Below, piece after piece: positions 9,960 through 20,500 of a DNA stretch of 64,000 nucleotides. This DNA is from Zoogloea sp. (GTDB lineage Bacteria; Pseudomonadota; Gammaproteobacteria; Burkholderiales; Rhodocyclaceae). A program made the translations under genes and the position numbers. Each line of letters begins with the position of its first letter. Within the stretch, counting starts at the first letter, position 1. The notes beneath the pieces are model-generated. The model was given only the letters and a program-made list of their open reading frames with translations. It had not been told where the DNA came from and ran no database searches. Location of the stretch: NCBI RefSeq assembly GCF_023150065.1, contig NZ_JAKLLN010000001.1, positions 378,545-442,544 of the forward strand, in the 5' to 3' direction.

Positions 9960-10976
9960 ATGACCTACAACATCGCGCTGCAGTTTGAAGACGGGGTGAC
10001 CCGCATCATTCCCTGCGAAGCCGACGAGCTCGTGTCCGAGGCTGCCTTTCGGGCCAAGATCAACATTCCGCTGGACTGCCGCGACGGCGCCTGTGGCACC
10101 TGCAAATGCCACTGCGAGAGCGGCAGCTACACCCAGGGCGTCTATATCGACGACGCCCTTACCGAGGAGGAGGCCAGCCAGGGCTACCTCCTGACCTGCC
10201 AGACCCGCCCCCAGTCCGACTGCGTCATCCGCGTGCCGGCCTCGTCCGCCGCCTGCAAGACCGCCGTGGCCAGCCACGCCGGGCCGCTGACGGTGATCGA
10301 CCGGACCTCGTCCACCACTGTCTCCTTCACCCTCAGGGCCGACAAGCCGGTGTCTTTCCTGCCGGGCCAGTACGTCAACCTGGGCATCCCCGGCACCGGC
10401 GAGCACCGCGCCTACTCCTTCAGCTCCGCCCCGGGCCAGACCGAGCTGTCCTTCCTGATCCGCGACGTGCCGGACGGGCTGATGAGCCGCTTCATGCGCC
10501 ACACCGCCCAGGCCGGCGACAGCATGCAATTCACCGGCCCCTACGGCAGCTTCTACCTGCGTCCCGTTGAGCGCCCGGTGCTGATGCTGGCCGGCGGCAC
10601 CGGCCTGGCGCCCTTCCTGTCCATGCTGCGCTGGCTGCAGACCCAGCCGGTGGCCCAGCCGATCCGCCTGGCCTACGGCGTCAATGGCAACGATGACCTT
10701 GTCGAACTGGCCACCCTGGACGCCCTCAAGGCCGCGCTGCCCGATTTCGACTACTTCACCTGCGTGGTAGACCCGGCCAGCGGCCACCCCCGCCTGGGCT
10801 ACGTCACCGATCACCTCAGCGCCGCCGACCTGCACGCGGGCAACGCCGACGTCTATGTGTGCGGCCCTCCGCCCATGGTGGAAGGGGTGCGCCGCTGGAT
10901 GGCCGGCGTGGGTGTGGCCCCGGCCCATTTCTACTTCGAGAAGTTCTCCGCCGCCAGTGAAGGAGCCGCAGCATGA
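9960..10976 (+). CDS. benC: Benzoate dioxygenase reductase (2Fe-2S/FAD)
   Basis: This 338-residue reductase passes electrons from NADH to the BenAB oxygenase. The N-terminal plant-type 2Fe-2S domain shows DCRDGACGTCKC and a fourth cysteine in LLTCQTR. It is followed by an FAD domain (RAYSFSSAP) and an NAD-binding domain (MLAGGTGLAPFLSML, CGPPPMVEGV). The order ferredoxin-FAD-NAD is typical of BenC/XylZ. The start has GAGGGGAAAG upstream. The stop overlaps the benD start by ATGA. Confidence 0.95.
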   Translation: MTYNIALQFEDGVTRIIPCEADELVSEAAFRAKINIPLDCRDGACGTCKCHCESGSYTQGVYIDDALTEEEASQGYLLTCQTRPQSDCVIRVPASSAACKTAVASHAGPLTVIDRTSSTTVSFTLRADKPVSFLPGQYVNLGIPGTGEHRAYSFSSAPGQTELSFLIRDVPDGLMSRFMRHTAQAGDSMQFTGPYGSFYLRPVERPVLMLAGGTGLAPFLSMLRWLQTQPVAQPIRLAYGVNGNDDLVELATLDALKAALPDFDYFTCVVDPASGHPRLGYVTDHLSAADLHAGNADVYVCGPPPMVEGVRRWMAGVGVAPAHFYFEKFSAASEGAAA

Positions 10977-11758
10977 GCCGCCCCGATCGTTTCGACGGCA
11001 AGGCCGTCATCGTCACCGGTGCCGCCCAGGGCATCGGCCGGGGCGTGGCCCTGCAGGTGGCCGCCGAGGGTGGCCGGGTGCTGGCGGTGGATCGCTCGCC
11101 GCTGGTGGATGAAGTGGTGGCCGGCATCGTGGCGGCCGGTGGCACGGCCCACGCCATCCAGGCCGACCTGGAGACCTTCGCCGGCGCCCAGGCCGTGGCC
11201 GCCGAGGCCCTGGCCCGCTTCGGCCGCATCGACGTGCTGATCAACAACGTGGGCGGCACCATCTGGGCCAAGCCCTTCGAGCACTACGAGGAAGCCCAGA
11301 TCAAGGCCGAGATCCGGCGTTCGCTGTTTCCCACCCTGTGGTGCTGCCGCGCCGTGCTGCCCGCCATGCTGGCGCAGCGCAAGGGCGTGATCGTGAACGT
11401 CTCCTCCATCGCCACCCGCGGGGTGCACCGGGTGCCGTACTCGGCCGCCAAGGGCGGCATCAACGCGCTCACCGCGTCCATCGCCATGGAGCACACCGGC
11501 AACGGCATCCGCATCAACGCCACGGCCCCCGGCGGCACCGAGGCACCGCCCCGGCGCATTCCCCGCAACGCCGTGCCGCCCACCGAGCAGGAGCAGGCCT
11601 GGTACCAGGGCGTCATCGACCAGACCCTCGACTCGAGCCTGATGCACCGCTACGGGACCATCGACGAGCAGGTGGCCCCGATCCTCTTCTTCGCCTCGGA
11701 CGAATCCTCCTACATCACCGGCAGCGTGCTGCCCGTGGGCGGCGGCGATCTCGGCTGA
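10973..11758 (+). CDS. benD: cis-1,2-dihydroxybenzoate (benzoate diol) dehydrogenase
   Basis: This 261-residue short-chain dehydrogenase oxidises and decarboxylates the benzoate cis-diol to catechol. It has the NAD motif TGAAQGIGRG near residue 17, the NNVG motif, and the catalytic tyrosine and lysine in YSAAKGG. Its start overlaps the benC stop (ATGA), the classic benABCD arrangement. The product, catechol, is the substrate of the dioxygenase encoded two genes downstream. Confidence 0.94.
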   Translation: MSRPDRFDGKAVIVTGAAQGIGRGVALQVAAEGGRVLAVDRSPLVDEVVAGIVAAGGTAHAIQADLETFAGAQAVAAEALARFGRIDVLINNVGGTIWAKPFEHYEEAQIKAEIRRSLFPTLWCCRAVLPAMLAQRKGVIVNVSSIATRGVHRVPYSAAKGGINALTASIAMEHTGNGIRINATAPGGTEAPPRRIPRNAVPPTEQEQAWYQGVIDQTLDSSLMHRYGTIDEQVAPILFFASDESSYITGSVLPVGGGDLG

Positions 11759-11793
11759 CAAGACACCCCGCGATAACGACAACGGAGACAAAC

Positions 11794-13143
11794 ATGAAGA
11801 CCATCGACATTCACGACGTGGTGGACCACGCCCCCTACAGCCGCTTCCATTTCGGTGTGCTGTTCTGGTGTGCCCTGATCATCATCTTCGACGGCTATGA
11901 CCTGGCCGTGGCGGGCATCGCCCTGCCGTCCATCATGAAGGAGATGGGGGTTTCGGCCACCAACGCCGGCTTCATGGTCAGCTCGGCCCTGTTCGGCATG
12001 ATGTTCGGCGCCATCTTTCTGGGCACCCTGGCCGACCGCATCGGGCGCAAGTGGACCATCGTGGTGTGCATCACCCTGTTCAGCGTGTTCACTGCGGCGG
12101 CGGGCATGACCTCCGACCCGGTCGCCTTCAGCATCACCCGCTTCCTGGCCGGCCTGGGCATCGGCGGCGTGATGCCGGCGGTGGTCGCCCACATGACCGA
12201 GTACTCGCCGCGGCGGATGCGCTCCACCCTGACCACCCTGATGTTCAGCGGCTACTCGGTGGGCGGCATGCTGGCGGCGGTGCTGGGCAAGGGCCTGATC
12301 GAGGTGCATGGCTGGCAGTCGGTGTTCCTGGCCGCGGCCACGCCGGTGGTGCTGATCCCGGTGATCCTCAAGGTGCTCCCGGAATCCATGTCCTACCTCG
12401 TCAAGTGTGGCCGCATCGACGAGCTTCAGGCCATCCTCCAGCGCATCGACCCGTCCTACACGCCCGCCGCCGACGACCACTTCGACCTGCACGGCCACAA
12501 GACCAACGCCCCCATCGGCAAGCTGTTCCAGGACGGGCGCGGCTTCTCCACGGCGATGTTCTGGGTGGCCTTCTTCATGTGCCTGTTCATGGTGTACGCC
12601 CTCAGCTCCTGGCTCACCAAGCTCATGGCGGCGGCGGGCTACAGCCTGGGTTCGGCCCTGACCTTCGTGCTGGTGCTCAACTTCGGGGCCATGATCGGCG
12701 CCATTGGCGGCGGCTGGCTGGCCGACCGCTTCCACATCAAGCACGTGCTGATCGGCTTCTACGCCACCGCGGCGGTGTCCATCACCCTGCTGGGCTTCAA
12801 GGTGCCCACCGAGCTGCTGTTCCTGCTGGTGGGCCTGGCCGGCGCCACCACCATTGGCACCCAGATCCTCACCTACGCCTACGTGGGCCAGTTCTACCCG
12901 ATGGCGGTGCGCTCCACCGGCATCGGCTGGGCGTCCGGGGTAGGGCGCAGCGGCGCCATCCTGGCTCCCATCGTGATCGGCACCCTGGTGGGCATGGCGC
13001 TCCCGCTGGAACAGAACTTCATGGCCATCGCCATCCCGGCAGTCATCGCCACCGTGGCCATCTCCCTCATCGACCACAAGCGCTCCGCCTCGGCCATCGC
13101 GCCGGCCAAGGCCACGCCCGCCAAGGTTGCGGCCCAGAGCTGA
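11794..13143 (+). CDS. benK: Aromatic acid:H+ symporter (benzoate MFS transporter)
   Basis: This 449-residue major facilitator protein has 12 predicted membrane segments. It carries the aromatic-acid symporter motifs DGYD in the first membrane helix and GTLADRIGRKWT in the loop between helices 2 and 3. The family includes BenK and PcaK. The ATG at 11794 has GGAGACA upstream; the long open frame 5' of it overlaps benD in another phase and is not real. Location directly after benD points to benzoate as substrate. Confidence 0.9.
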   Translation: MKTIDIHDVVDHAPYSRFHFGVLFWCALIIIFDGYDLAVAGIALPSIMKEMGVSATNAGFMVSSALFGMMFGAIFLGTLADRIGRKWTIVVCITLFSVFTAAAGMTSDPVAFSITRFLAGLGIGGVMPAVVAHMTEYSPRRMRSTLTTLMFSGYSVGGMLAAVLGKGLIEVHGWQSVFLAAATPVVLIPVILKVLPESMSYLVKCGRIDELQAILQRIDPSYTPAADDHFDLHGHKTNAPIGKLFQDGRGFSTAMFWVAFFMCLFMVYALSSWLTKLMAAAGYSLGSALTFVLVLNFGAMIGAIGGGWLADRFHIKHVLIGFYATAAVSITLLGFKVPTELLFLLVGLAGATTIGTQILTYAYVGQFYPMAVRSTGIGWASGVGRSGAILAPIVIGTLVGMALPLEQNFMAIAIPAVIATVAISLIDHKRSASAIAPAKATPAKVAAQS

Positions 13144-13176
13144 GCCCGACCTTCACCCCAACAAGGAGAGATTCAA

Positions 13177-14124
13177 ATGGCACTCACAGGAGTCCTGCGC
13201 CCCGGCCACGTGTCGCTGCGCGTCCTCGAACTGGAACTGGCCCTCAAGCACTACAAGGATGTGATGGGTCTCATCGAAACCGCCCGGGACGCGCAAGGCC
13301 GCGTCTACCTCAAGGCCTGGGACGAGCACGATCACCACAGCATCGTGCTGCGTGAAGCCGACTCCGCCGGCCTGGATTACATGGCCTGGAAGGTGGATTC
13401 GGACGCCACCCTGCGCCGCCTCGCCGCCGACCTGGAAGCCTGCGGCCTGTGTGCCGACCTGGCCTGGATCCCCGCCGGCGAGCACCCGGGCACCGGCGAG
13501 CGCTTCCGCTTCACCGTGCCGACCGGCCACGTCATGGAGCTGTACGCCCACAAGGAGCGTCTGGGCAACAACTGCGGTACCGACGGCCCCGACGTGAACC
13601 CCAACCCCTGGCCCGACGGTCTGGTGGGTATCTCCCCCTCACGCTTTGACCACTGCCTGCTGTACGGCGACGACCTGGACGGCACGGTGAAGGTGTTCAC
13701 CGAGGTGCTGGGTTTCCACATCACCGAGCAGGTAGTGCTCAAGGACAAGCCCGATTTCATGATCGGCAGCTTCCTGACCTGCTCCAACAAGGCCCACGAT
13801 GTGGCCTTCATCCGCCAGCCGGTGAAGGGCAAGCTGCACCACGTCTCCTTCGAGCTGGGCAGCTGGGAGAAGCTGCTCCACGCCGGCGACATCCTGTCCC
13901 GCACCCGCACCTCCATCGACCTGGGGCCGACGCGCCACGGCATCACCCGGGGCGAGACCATCTACTTCTTCGACCCCTCCGGCAACCGCAACGAGGTCTT
14001 CTCCGGCGGCTACATCGCCTACCCGGACAAGCCGGTGATCACCTGGTTCGACGAGACCCTCGGGCCGGCGATCTTCTACCACGACCGCAAGCTCAACGAG
14101 GCCTTCCTGAGCGTGTTCACCTGA
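13177..14124 (+). CDS. xylE: Catechol 2,3-dioxygenase, copy 1 (ben-linked)
   Basis: This 315-residue type I extradiol dioxygenase cleaves catechol to 2-hydroxymuconic semialdehyde. Iron ligands are visible as H159 (RFDHCLLYG), a histidine at 221/222 (KLHHVSFELG) and E273 (SGNRNEVFSGG). It is a few residues longer than XylE (307). An AAGGAGAG site lies just before the ATG. It is the last gene of the benABCDK unit, so benzoate carbon is directed into meta rather than ortho cleavage. It is clearly related to, but distinct from, the copy at 45.3 kb. Confidence 0.94.
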   Translation: MALTGVLRPGHVSLRVLELELALKHYKDVMGLIETARDAQGRVYLKAWDEHDHHSIVLREADSAGLDYMAWKVDSDATLRRLAADLEACGLCADLAWIPAGEHPGTGERFRFTVPTGHVMELYAHKERLGNNCGTDGPDVNPNPWPDGLVGISPSRFDHCLLYGDDLDGTVKVFTEVLGFHITEQVVLKDKPDFMIGSFLTCSNKAHDVAFIRQPVKGKLHHVSFELGSWEKLLHAGDILSRTRTSIDLGPTRHGITRGETIYFFDPSGNRNEVFSGGYIAYPDKPVITWFDETLGPAIFYHDRKLNEAFLSVFT

Positions 14125-14148
14125 TGGAAAGTTCGATGAATAAAAATA

Positions 14149-14177
14149 TCGAGATTTTAAATTAATCTCGTTAAAAT
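14149..14177 (+). promoter_or_regulatory. Sigma-70-like promoter with overlapping dyad operator, lower-pathway operon 1
   Basis: A -35-like TCGAGA (14149-14154) and a -10-like TAAAAT (14172-14177) are 17 bases apart. Between and over them lies the dyad CGAGATTT-N5-TAATCTCG (14150-14170), with TCGA/TCGT cores 19 bases apart. The overlap would let a repressor block this promoter of the downstream dehydrogenase operon. Confidence 0.55.
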
Positions 14178-14263
14178 AGAGTTCGTCCTGGCGGGCCGCC
14201 GATAACGCGTGCCCGGGCACGCAGATCGGCCGGCAGGCCGCCACCCCACACAGCGAGTACGAC

Positions 14264-15724
14264 ATGAAAGACTTCAAGAACTTCATCAACGGCGAATACG
14301 TCACCAACCTCAGCGGCAAGACCTACGAGAACCGCAATCCGGTGGACAACTCCCTGATCGGCATGGTCTACGAGGCCGGCAAGCCCGAGGTGGATGCCGC
14401 CGTGGCCGCCGCCAAGGCCGCCCTGCATGGCCCCTGGGGCAAGCTCTCGGTGGTCGAGCGCTGTGCCATGCTCGACGCCATCGTCGCCGAGATCAACCAC
14501 CGCTTCGACGACTTCCTGCAGGCCGAGATCGCCGACACCGGCAAGCCGGCCCACCTCGCCTCGCACATCGACATCCCGCGCGGCGCGGCCAACTTCAAGA
14601 TCTTCACCGACACCATCAAGAACGTCTCCACCGAGTCCTTCGAGATGCGCACCCCCGACGGCAAGACTGCCCGCAGCTACGGCGTGCGCACCCCGCGTGG
14701 GGTGATCGCGGTGATCAGCCCGTGGAACCTGCCCCTGCTGCTGATGACCTGGAAGGTCGGCCCGGCCCTGGCCTGCGGCAACACCGTGGTGGTCAAGCCC
14801 TCTGAAGTCACCCCGGCCACCGCCACCCTACTGGGTGAGGTGATGAACAAGGTGGGCGTGCCGCCCGGCGTGTACAACGTGGTCAACGGTTACGGTGTGG
14901 ACTCTGCCGGCGCGCTGCTCACCGCCCACCCGGACGTGAATGGCATCACCTTCACCGGCGAGACCAAGACCGGCACCGCCATCATGAAGGCCGGCGCCGA
15001 CGGCATCCGCCCGGTGTCCCTGGAGCTGGGCGGCAAGAACGCGGCCGTCGTGTTTGCCGACTGCGACTTCGAGAACGCGGTGAACACCGTCACCCGCTCG
15101 GTCTTCGAGAACTGCGGCCAGGTCTGCCTGGGCACCGAACGCGTGTATGTGGAGCGCCCGATCTTCGACAAGTTCGTGAACGCCCTGAAGGCCAAGGCCG
15201 AAGGCATGAAGCCCGGCCTGCCCTTTGACGCCGATACCAAGATCGGCCCCCTGGTCAGCAAGGTGCACCAGAAGAAGGTGCTGTCCTACTACCAGAAGGC
15301 CCGGGAGGAGGGCGCCACCATCGTCACCGGCGGCGGTGTGCCGAACATGCCCGACGCCCTGAAGGACGGCTGCTGGGTCGAGCCCACCATCTGGACCGGC
15401 CTGCCCGAAACCGCCTCGGTGGTGCGCGAGGAGATCTTCGGGCCGTGCTGCCACATCCAGCCCTTCGACACCGAAGAGGAAGCCGTGCGCATGGCCAATG
15501 ACACCAAGTACGGCTTGGCCACCTCCATCTACACCCAGGACATCAGCCGCGCCAGCCGCCTGGCCACCCAGATCGAAGTGGGCCTGTGCTGGATCAACAG
15601 CTGGTTCCTGCGCGACCTGCGCACGCCCTTCGGCGGCTCCAAGCAATCGGGCATCGGCCGTGAAGGCGGCGTGCATTCCCTGGAGTTCTACACGGAGCTG
15701 CGCAACGTGATGATCAAGTACTGA
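14264..15724 (+). CDS. dmpC: 2-hydroxymuconic semialdehyde dehydrogenase, copy 1
   Basis: This 486-residue aldehyde dehydrogenase oxidises 2-hydroxymuconic semialdehyde to 2-hydroxymuconate (4-oxalocrotonate). The nucleophile is C288 in NCGQVCLGTERVYVERP, and the general-base region is LELGGKNAAVVF. It begins MKDFKNFINGEYV, like DmpC/XylG. It heads a second unit separated from the catechol dioxygenase by 139 bases that contain a promoter and operator. A near-identical-length paralogue lies at 51.9 kb. Confidence 0.93.
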   Translation: MKDFKNFINGEYVTNLSGKTYENRNPVDNSLIGMVYEAGKPEVDAAVAAAKAALHGPWGKLSVVERCAMLDAIVAEINHRFDDFLQAEIADTGKPAHLASHIDIPRGAANFKIFTDTIKNVSTESFEMRTPDGKTARSYGVRTPRGVIAVISPWNLPLLLMTWKVGPALACGNTVVVKPSEVTPATATLLGEVMNKVGVPPGVYNVVNGYGVDSAGALLTAHPDVNGITFTGETKTGTAIMKAGADGIRPVSLELGGKNAAVVFADCDFENAVNTVTRSVFENCGQVCLGTERVYVERPIFDKFVNALKAKAEGMKPGLPFDADTKIGPLVSKVHQKKVLSYYQKAREEGATIVTGGGVPNMPDALKDGCWVEPTIWTGLPETASVVREEIFGPCCHIQPFDTEEEAVRMANDTKYGLATSIYTQDISRASRLATQIEVGLCWINSWFLRDLRTPFGGSKQSGIGREGGVHSLEFYTELRNVMIKY

Positions 15725-15743
15725 TCAGGCCTCCCTTTCTCCC

Positions 15744-15797
15744 GGCGCCCCTCTCCCGGGGGCGCCCGCCGGCCCCGATCCCTCCCCCGGGGCCGGC
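15744..15797 (+). other. Two GC-rich stem-loops between dehydrogenase and hydratase genes
   Basis: The first has 8-bp arms (15744-15751 and 15759-15766). The second has 9-bp arms (15768-15776 and 15789-15797). Neither is followed by a T-run. They may tune mRNA stability between the two genes. Confidence 0.5.
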
Positions 15798-15831
15798 ACC
15801 CCACCCAGAACACTGCAGAGAGACACGAATC

Positions 15832-16614
15832 ATGGACAAGACCCAGATCGATCTTTACGGCGACGAACTCTACAACGCCCTGATCACCCGCACGCCGGTG
15901 GCCCCCCTGACCGACCGGGAGCCCGGCATCACCCTGGACGACGCCTACCGTATCCAGCTGCGCATGATCCAGCGCCGCCTGGACGCCGGCGAGACCATCA
16001 TCGGCAAGAAGATCGGCGTGACCAGCAAGGTGGTCATGGACATGCTCAAGGTCAATCAGCCGGACTTCGGCCAGATGACCTCCGGCATGGTGTTCAACGA
16101 AGGCGAGGCGATCCGCGTGGACAGCATGATCGCCCCCCGCGCCGAGGCCGAGGTGGCCTTCATCCTCAAGCACGACCTGGAAGGCCCGGGCGTCACCGCG
16201 GCCGATGTGCTGCGCGCCACCGAGTGCGTGCTGCCCTGTTTCGAGATCGTCGATTCGCGCATCCAGGACTGGAAGATCAAGATCCAGGACACCGTGGCGG
16301 ACAACGCCTCCTGCGGCGTGTTGACCCTCGGCGGCGTGCGCCGCAGCCCCCGTGACCTGGATCTGGCCCTGGCCGGCATGGTGCTGGAGAAGAACGGCGA
16401 GCTCATCAGCACCTCCACCGGCGCCGCCGTACAGGGCTCCCCGGTGAACGCCGTGGCCTGGCTGGCCAACACCCTGGGTCGCCTGGGCATCGGCCTGAAG
16501 GCGGGGGAGGTGATCCTCTCCGGTTCCCAGTCGCCCCTCGTCCCGGTCAAGGCCGGCGACTCCCTCAGCTGCGCCGTGGGCGGCCTTGGCGGCACCACCG
16601 TGCGCTTCATCTGA
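15832..16614 (+). CDS. dmpE: 2-oxopent-4-enoate hydratase, copy 1
   Basis: This 260-residue member of the DmpE/XylJ/MhpD hydratase-decarboxylase family hydrates 2-hydroxypenta-2,4-dienoate to 4-hydroxy-2-oxovalerate. Family blocks seen are GKKIGVTSKVVMDML, PRAEAEVAFIL, and FEIVDSRIQDWKIKIQDTVADN. A start-proximal GAGAGAC precedes the ATG. It is strongly similar throughout to the copy at 54.3 kb, pointing to duplication of lower-pathway genes. Confidence 0.92.
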   Translation: MDKTQIDLYGDELYNALITRTPVAPLTDREPGITLDDAYRIQLRMIQRRLDAGETIIGKKIGVTSKVVMDMLKVNQPDFGQMTSGMVFNEGEAIRVDSMIAPRAEAEVAFILKHDLEGPGVTAADVLRATECVLPCFEIVDSRIQDWKIKIQDTVADNASCGVLTLGGVRRSPRDLDLALAGMVLEKNGELISTSTGAAVQGSPVNAVAWLANTLGRLGIGLKAGEVILSGSQSPLVPVKAGDSLSCAVGGLGGTTVRFI

Positions 16615-16643
16615 GCCATCCGAACTCTTACAGGACATTCCCC

Positions 16644-17432
16644 ATGAACCTCGACAACGCCACCATCCTCAAGCTCGCCGATCACCTCGAAACCGCCGAG
16701 CTGAAGGCCTACGACGTCACCAAGATCACCGACGACCACCCGGACATGGACTGGGATGACGCCTACGCCATCCAGGACGAGATCCGCCGCCGCAAGGAGG
16801 CCCGCGGCAACAAGACCGTCGGCCTCAAGGCCGGCCTCACCTCCTTCGCCAAGATGAAGCAGATGGGCGTGGAAGTGCCCGTCTTCGGCTTCGTCAGCGA
16901 CTACATGAGCAGCCCCGACGGCGCCGACATCAAGACCGCCGGGCTGATTCACCCCAAGGTTGAGGCCGAGATCTGCGTGGTCACCAAGGCGCCCCTGTCC
17001 GGCCCCGGCTGCCACCTGGGTGCGGTGATGGCGGCCATCGATTTTGTGGTGCCGGCCGTGGAGATCATCGATTCCCGCTACCGCGACTTCAAGTTCGACC
17101 TGAAGAGCGTGATCGCCGACAACACCTCGGCCTCGCGTTTCGTCATCGGTGGCCGCCCCCGCAACCTGGACGAGCTGGACCTGCGCACCCTCGGCGTGGT
17201 GATGGAGAAGAACGGCGAAATCGTCGCCATGGCCGCCGGCGCCGCCGTGCTGGGCCACCCCCTGGCAGCCGTGGTGATGCTCGCCAACCACCTGGGCGCC
17301 CGCGGCCAGGAGATCCCCGCTGGCACCTTCATCATGACCGGCGGCGTCACCGAGGCCATCGCCGTCCAGGCCGGCGACAACGTGGCCGTGCGCTTCCAGG
17401 ATCTGGGCACCGTCTCCATGCGCTTCGCCTGA
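16644..17432 (+). CDS. dmpH: 4-oxalocrotonate decarboxylase
   Basis: This 262-residue member of the same superfamily as the hydratase matches DmpH/XylI (GLKAGLTSFAKMKQMG, PKVEAEICVV, EIIDSRYRDFKFDLKSVIADN). It decarboxylates 2-oxohex-3-enedioate to 2-hydroxypenta-2,4-dienoate and is thought to work in a complex with the hydratase. It is the only decarboxylase copy in the window. It follows the hydratase by 29 bases. No gene for the tautomerase that feeds it was found here. Confidence 0.9.
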   Translation: MNLDNATILKLADHLETAELKAYDVTKITDDHPDMDWDDAYAIQDEIRRRKEARGNKTVGLKAGLTSFAKMKQMGVEVPVFGFVSDYMSSPDGADIKTAGLIHPKVEAEICVVTKAPLSGPGCHLGAVMAAIDFVVPAVEIIDSRYRDFKFDLKSVIADNTSASRFVIGGRPRNLDELDLRTLGVVMEKNGEIVAMAAGAAVLGHPLAAVVMLANHLGARGQEIPAGTFIMTGGVTEAIAVQAGDNVAVRFQDLGTVSMRFA

Positions 17433-17503
17433 GCCACATCCCACCCACCATCCACCGGAGAAGGCCGCCCCGGAGCGGCCCGGAGACAGAGAGAGGACAT
17501 CCC

Positions 17504-20500
17504 ATGGCCGCCAAGGAAGAAAAGACCAATCCCTTCACCCAGGAAACAGGGGTGATCCACCTGGGAGGCATCGACGCGATCGTGCGCCTGACCCTGGACC
17601 AGGTGCGCACCGATGCGCGCCGGGGGCTCAAGACCGGCATGTTCGTGTCGGGCTACCGGGGCTCGCCGGTGGGCATGCTCGACGCCGCCCTGATCCGGCA
17701 GCAGAAGCTGCTCGTTGAAAAGCACATCCATTTTGTGGACGGCATCAACGAAGACCTGGCCGCCACCGCCGTGTGGGGCACCCAGATGCTGCACACGGTG
17801 GGCAAGCAGAAGCTCGATGGTGTGACCGGCCTGTGGTACGGCAAGGCCCCGGGGGTGGATCGCTCCGGCGACGCCCTCAAGCACGCCAACTACACCGGCA
17901 TTGGCAAGAACGGCGGCGTGCTGGCCATCGCCGGTGACGACCCGAGCTGCAAGAGCTCGTCCCTGTGCAGCCAGTCCGAGCCCATGCTCTTCCACCTGGG
18001 CATTCCCTCCCTGTACCCGGGCAACGTGCAGGAGATCCTCGACCTGGGCCTGCACGGCTACAACATGTCGCGCATGGCCGGCGTGTGGATGGGCATGAAG
18101 ATCGTCACCAACGTGGCCGACGGCTCGGGCAGCGCGCTGGTGTCCCCGGAGCGCCTCGACTTCATCACCCCGGATCTGGAGTTCGACGGCCAGCTGTTCA
18201 CCCCGCGCATGAACCTGGGCATGAACGTGCGCGCCGACGCCCTGGAGATGGAGCAGTCTCTGTACACCCGGCGCCTGGAGGTGGCCAAGCGCTACGCCCG
18301 GGCCAACAAGCTCAACAACGTGGTCTTCGAGAACCGCGACGCCTGGCTCGGCATCATGACCGCCGGCAAGACCTACAACGACCTCAAGCAGGCCTTCCTC
18401 GAGATGGGCCTGGACGACGATGCCCTGCGCCGCTACGGCATCCGCATCCTCAAGATGGGCATGCTCTTCCCCATGGAGCCGACCATCGTGCGCGAGTTTG
18501 CCGAAGGCCTGGAGGAGATCTTCGTCATCGAGGAAAAGCGCCCCTTCCTCGAGATGTTCGCCAAGCAGGTGCTCTACGGCCGTGCCAACGCCCCGCGCAT
18601 CGTCGGCAAGTTCGACGAGGAGGAGCGCGAGCTGCTGCCCCATTACGGCGAGTTCGAGTCCGACATCATCTGCCGCGCGCTGACCAAGCGCCTGTCGCGC
18701 AAGACCCGTGTCGAATCGGCCGAAGCCTGGGTGCGGCGCCTGGACGAGATCGCCGCCCGCAGCAAGCTGCCCACCACCGTGCGTACCGCCTGGTACTGCT
18801 CCGGCTGCCCCCACAACAGCTCCACCGTGGCCCCCGAGGGCAGCATCGTGTCGGCCGGCATCGGCTGCCACACCATGGCCATGTGGATGGACCGCAACGT
18901 GGTGATGGGCACCCACATGGGGGCCGAGGGCGCCCAGTGGATCGGCATGGCGCCCTTCACCGACACCGAGCACATCTTCCAGAACATGGGCGACGGCACC
19001 TATGCCCACTCGGGCAGCCTGGCCATCCGCTACGCGGCGTCCACCAACGTCAATATCACCTTCAAGCTGCTGGTCAATGCCCACACCTCCATGACCGGCG
19101 GTCAGGCCATCCAGGGCGCCCACCCGGTGGCCAACATGGTCTCCGACCTGCTCGCCAACGGCGTGCGGCGCATCATCGTCACCACCGACGAGCCGGGCAA
19201 CTATTCCGGCGTGCGTCTCGACGGTCACACCGAGGTGTGGCATCGCGACCGCCTGGACGAAGCCCAGAAGGAACTCGCCGCCACCCCCGGCACCACCGTG
19301 CTGATCCACGACCAGGAGTGCGCCGCCGAGCTGCGCCGTGCCCGCAGCCGCGGCAAGGCCGAGGAGCCGGCCGAGCTCACCGTGATCAACGAACGGGTGT
19401 GCGAGGGCTGCGGCGACTGCGGCGAGAAATCCAACTGCATGAGCGTCGAGCCGGTGGACACCGAGTTCGGCCGCAAGACGCGCATCCACCAGTCCTCCTG
19501 CAACAAGGACTTCTCCTGCGTGAAGGGCTTCTGCCCGTCCTTCCTGACCATCACCCCCAACGCCGCGCCGGCCGGGGAGGGCAAGAAGCGCAAGAAGGGC
19601 CGCATCCCGGCGCTGGAGCGCGAGCTGCCGGCCCCGGTCAACAAGATCGACGACACCATCGGCGTGGGCATCCACGTGATGGGGATTGGCGGCACGGGCT
19701 CGGTCACCGTCGTGGCCACCCTGGCCAATGCCGCGCGGCTGGAGGGCAAGCACGTCATCGGCCTCGACCAGACCGGCCTGGCCCAGAAGGGCGGCAACGT
19801 GATCTCCGACATCAAGATCTCCCACGCCCCCTTCCATGGCAGCAACAAGATCTCCGACGGCCGGGCCGACCTCTACCTGGGTTTCGACATCCTCAACGCC
19901 ACCGACCCGAAGAACCTGGACAAGTGCCACCCGTCGCGCACCATCGCCGTGGTGTCCACCACCCGCACCCCCACCGGCAAGATGATCGCCGACCGGCACG
20001 TGATGTTCCCGGCCACCCAGGGCCTCACCGCCGGCATCGACCGGGTCACCCGCAAGGACGACAACGTCTTCCTCGACGGCCAGGCCCTGGCCGAGGGGCT
20101 GTTCGGTGACGCCATGGCCACCAACAACTTCATGGTCGGTGTGGCCTTCCAGGCCGGCACCATCCCCCTCAAGGCCGAGTCCATCGAAACCGCCATCCGC
20201 AACTCCGGCGTCGGTGTCGAGCAGAGCCTCGCCGCCTTCCGCTGGGGCCGCATGGCGGTGGTGGACCTGGCCTTCGTCGAGGCCGAGGTGGCCCGCCAGA
20301 AGAGCGGGGGCGCCAGCGTCATCAGCCTCAAGCACGCTCCGGTGCTCAGCCCGGCTGCCCGGGCCATCGTGGACGCCATTGGCGCCCAGGCTGAAGTGAG
20401 GCGCCTGGCCGAAGTGCGGGTGCCCGAGCTGATCGCCTTCCAGGACGAGGCCTACGCCCGGCGCTACGCCGATGTGCTCAAGCGCGTGGTGGCGGCCGAA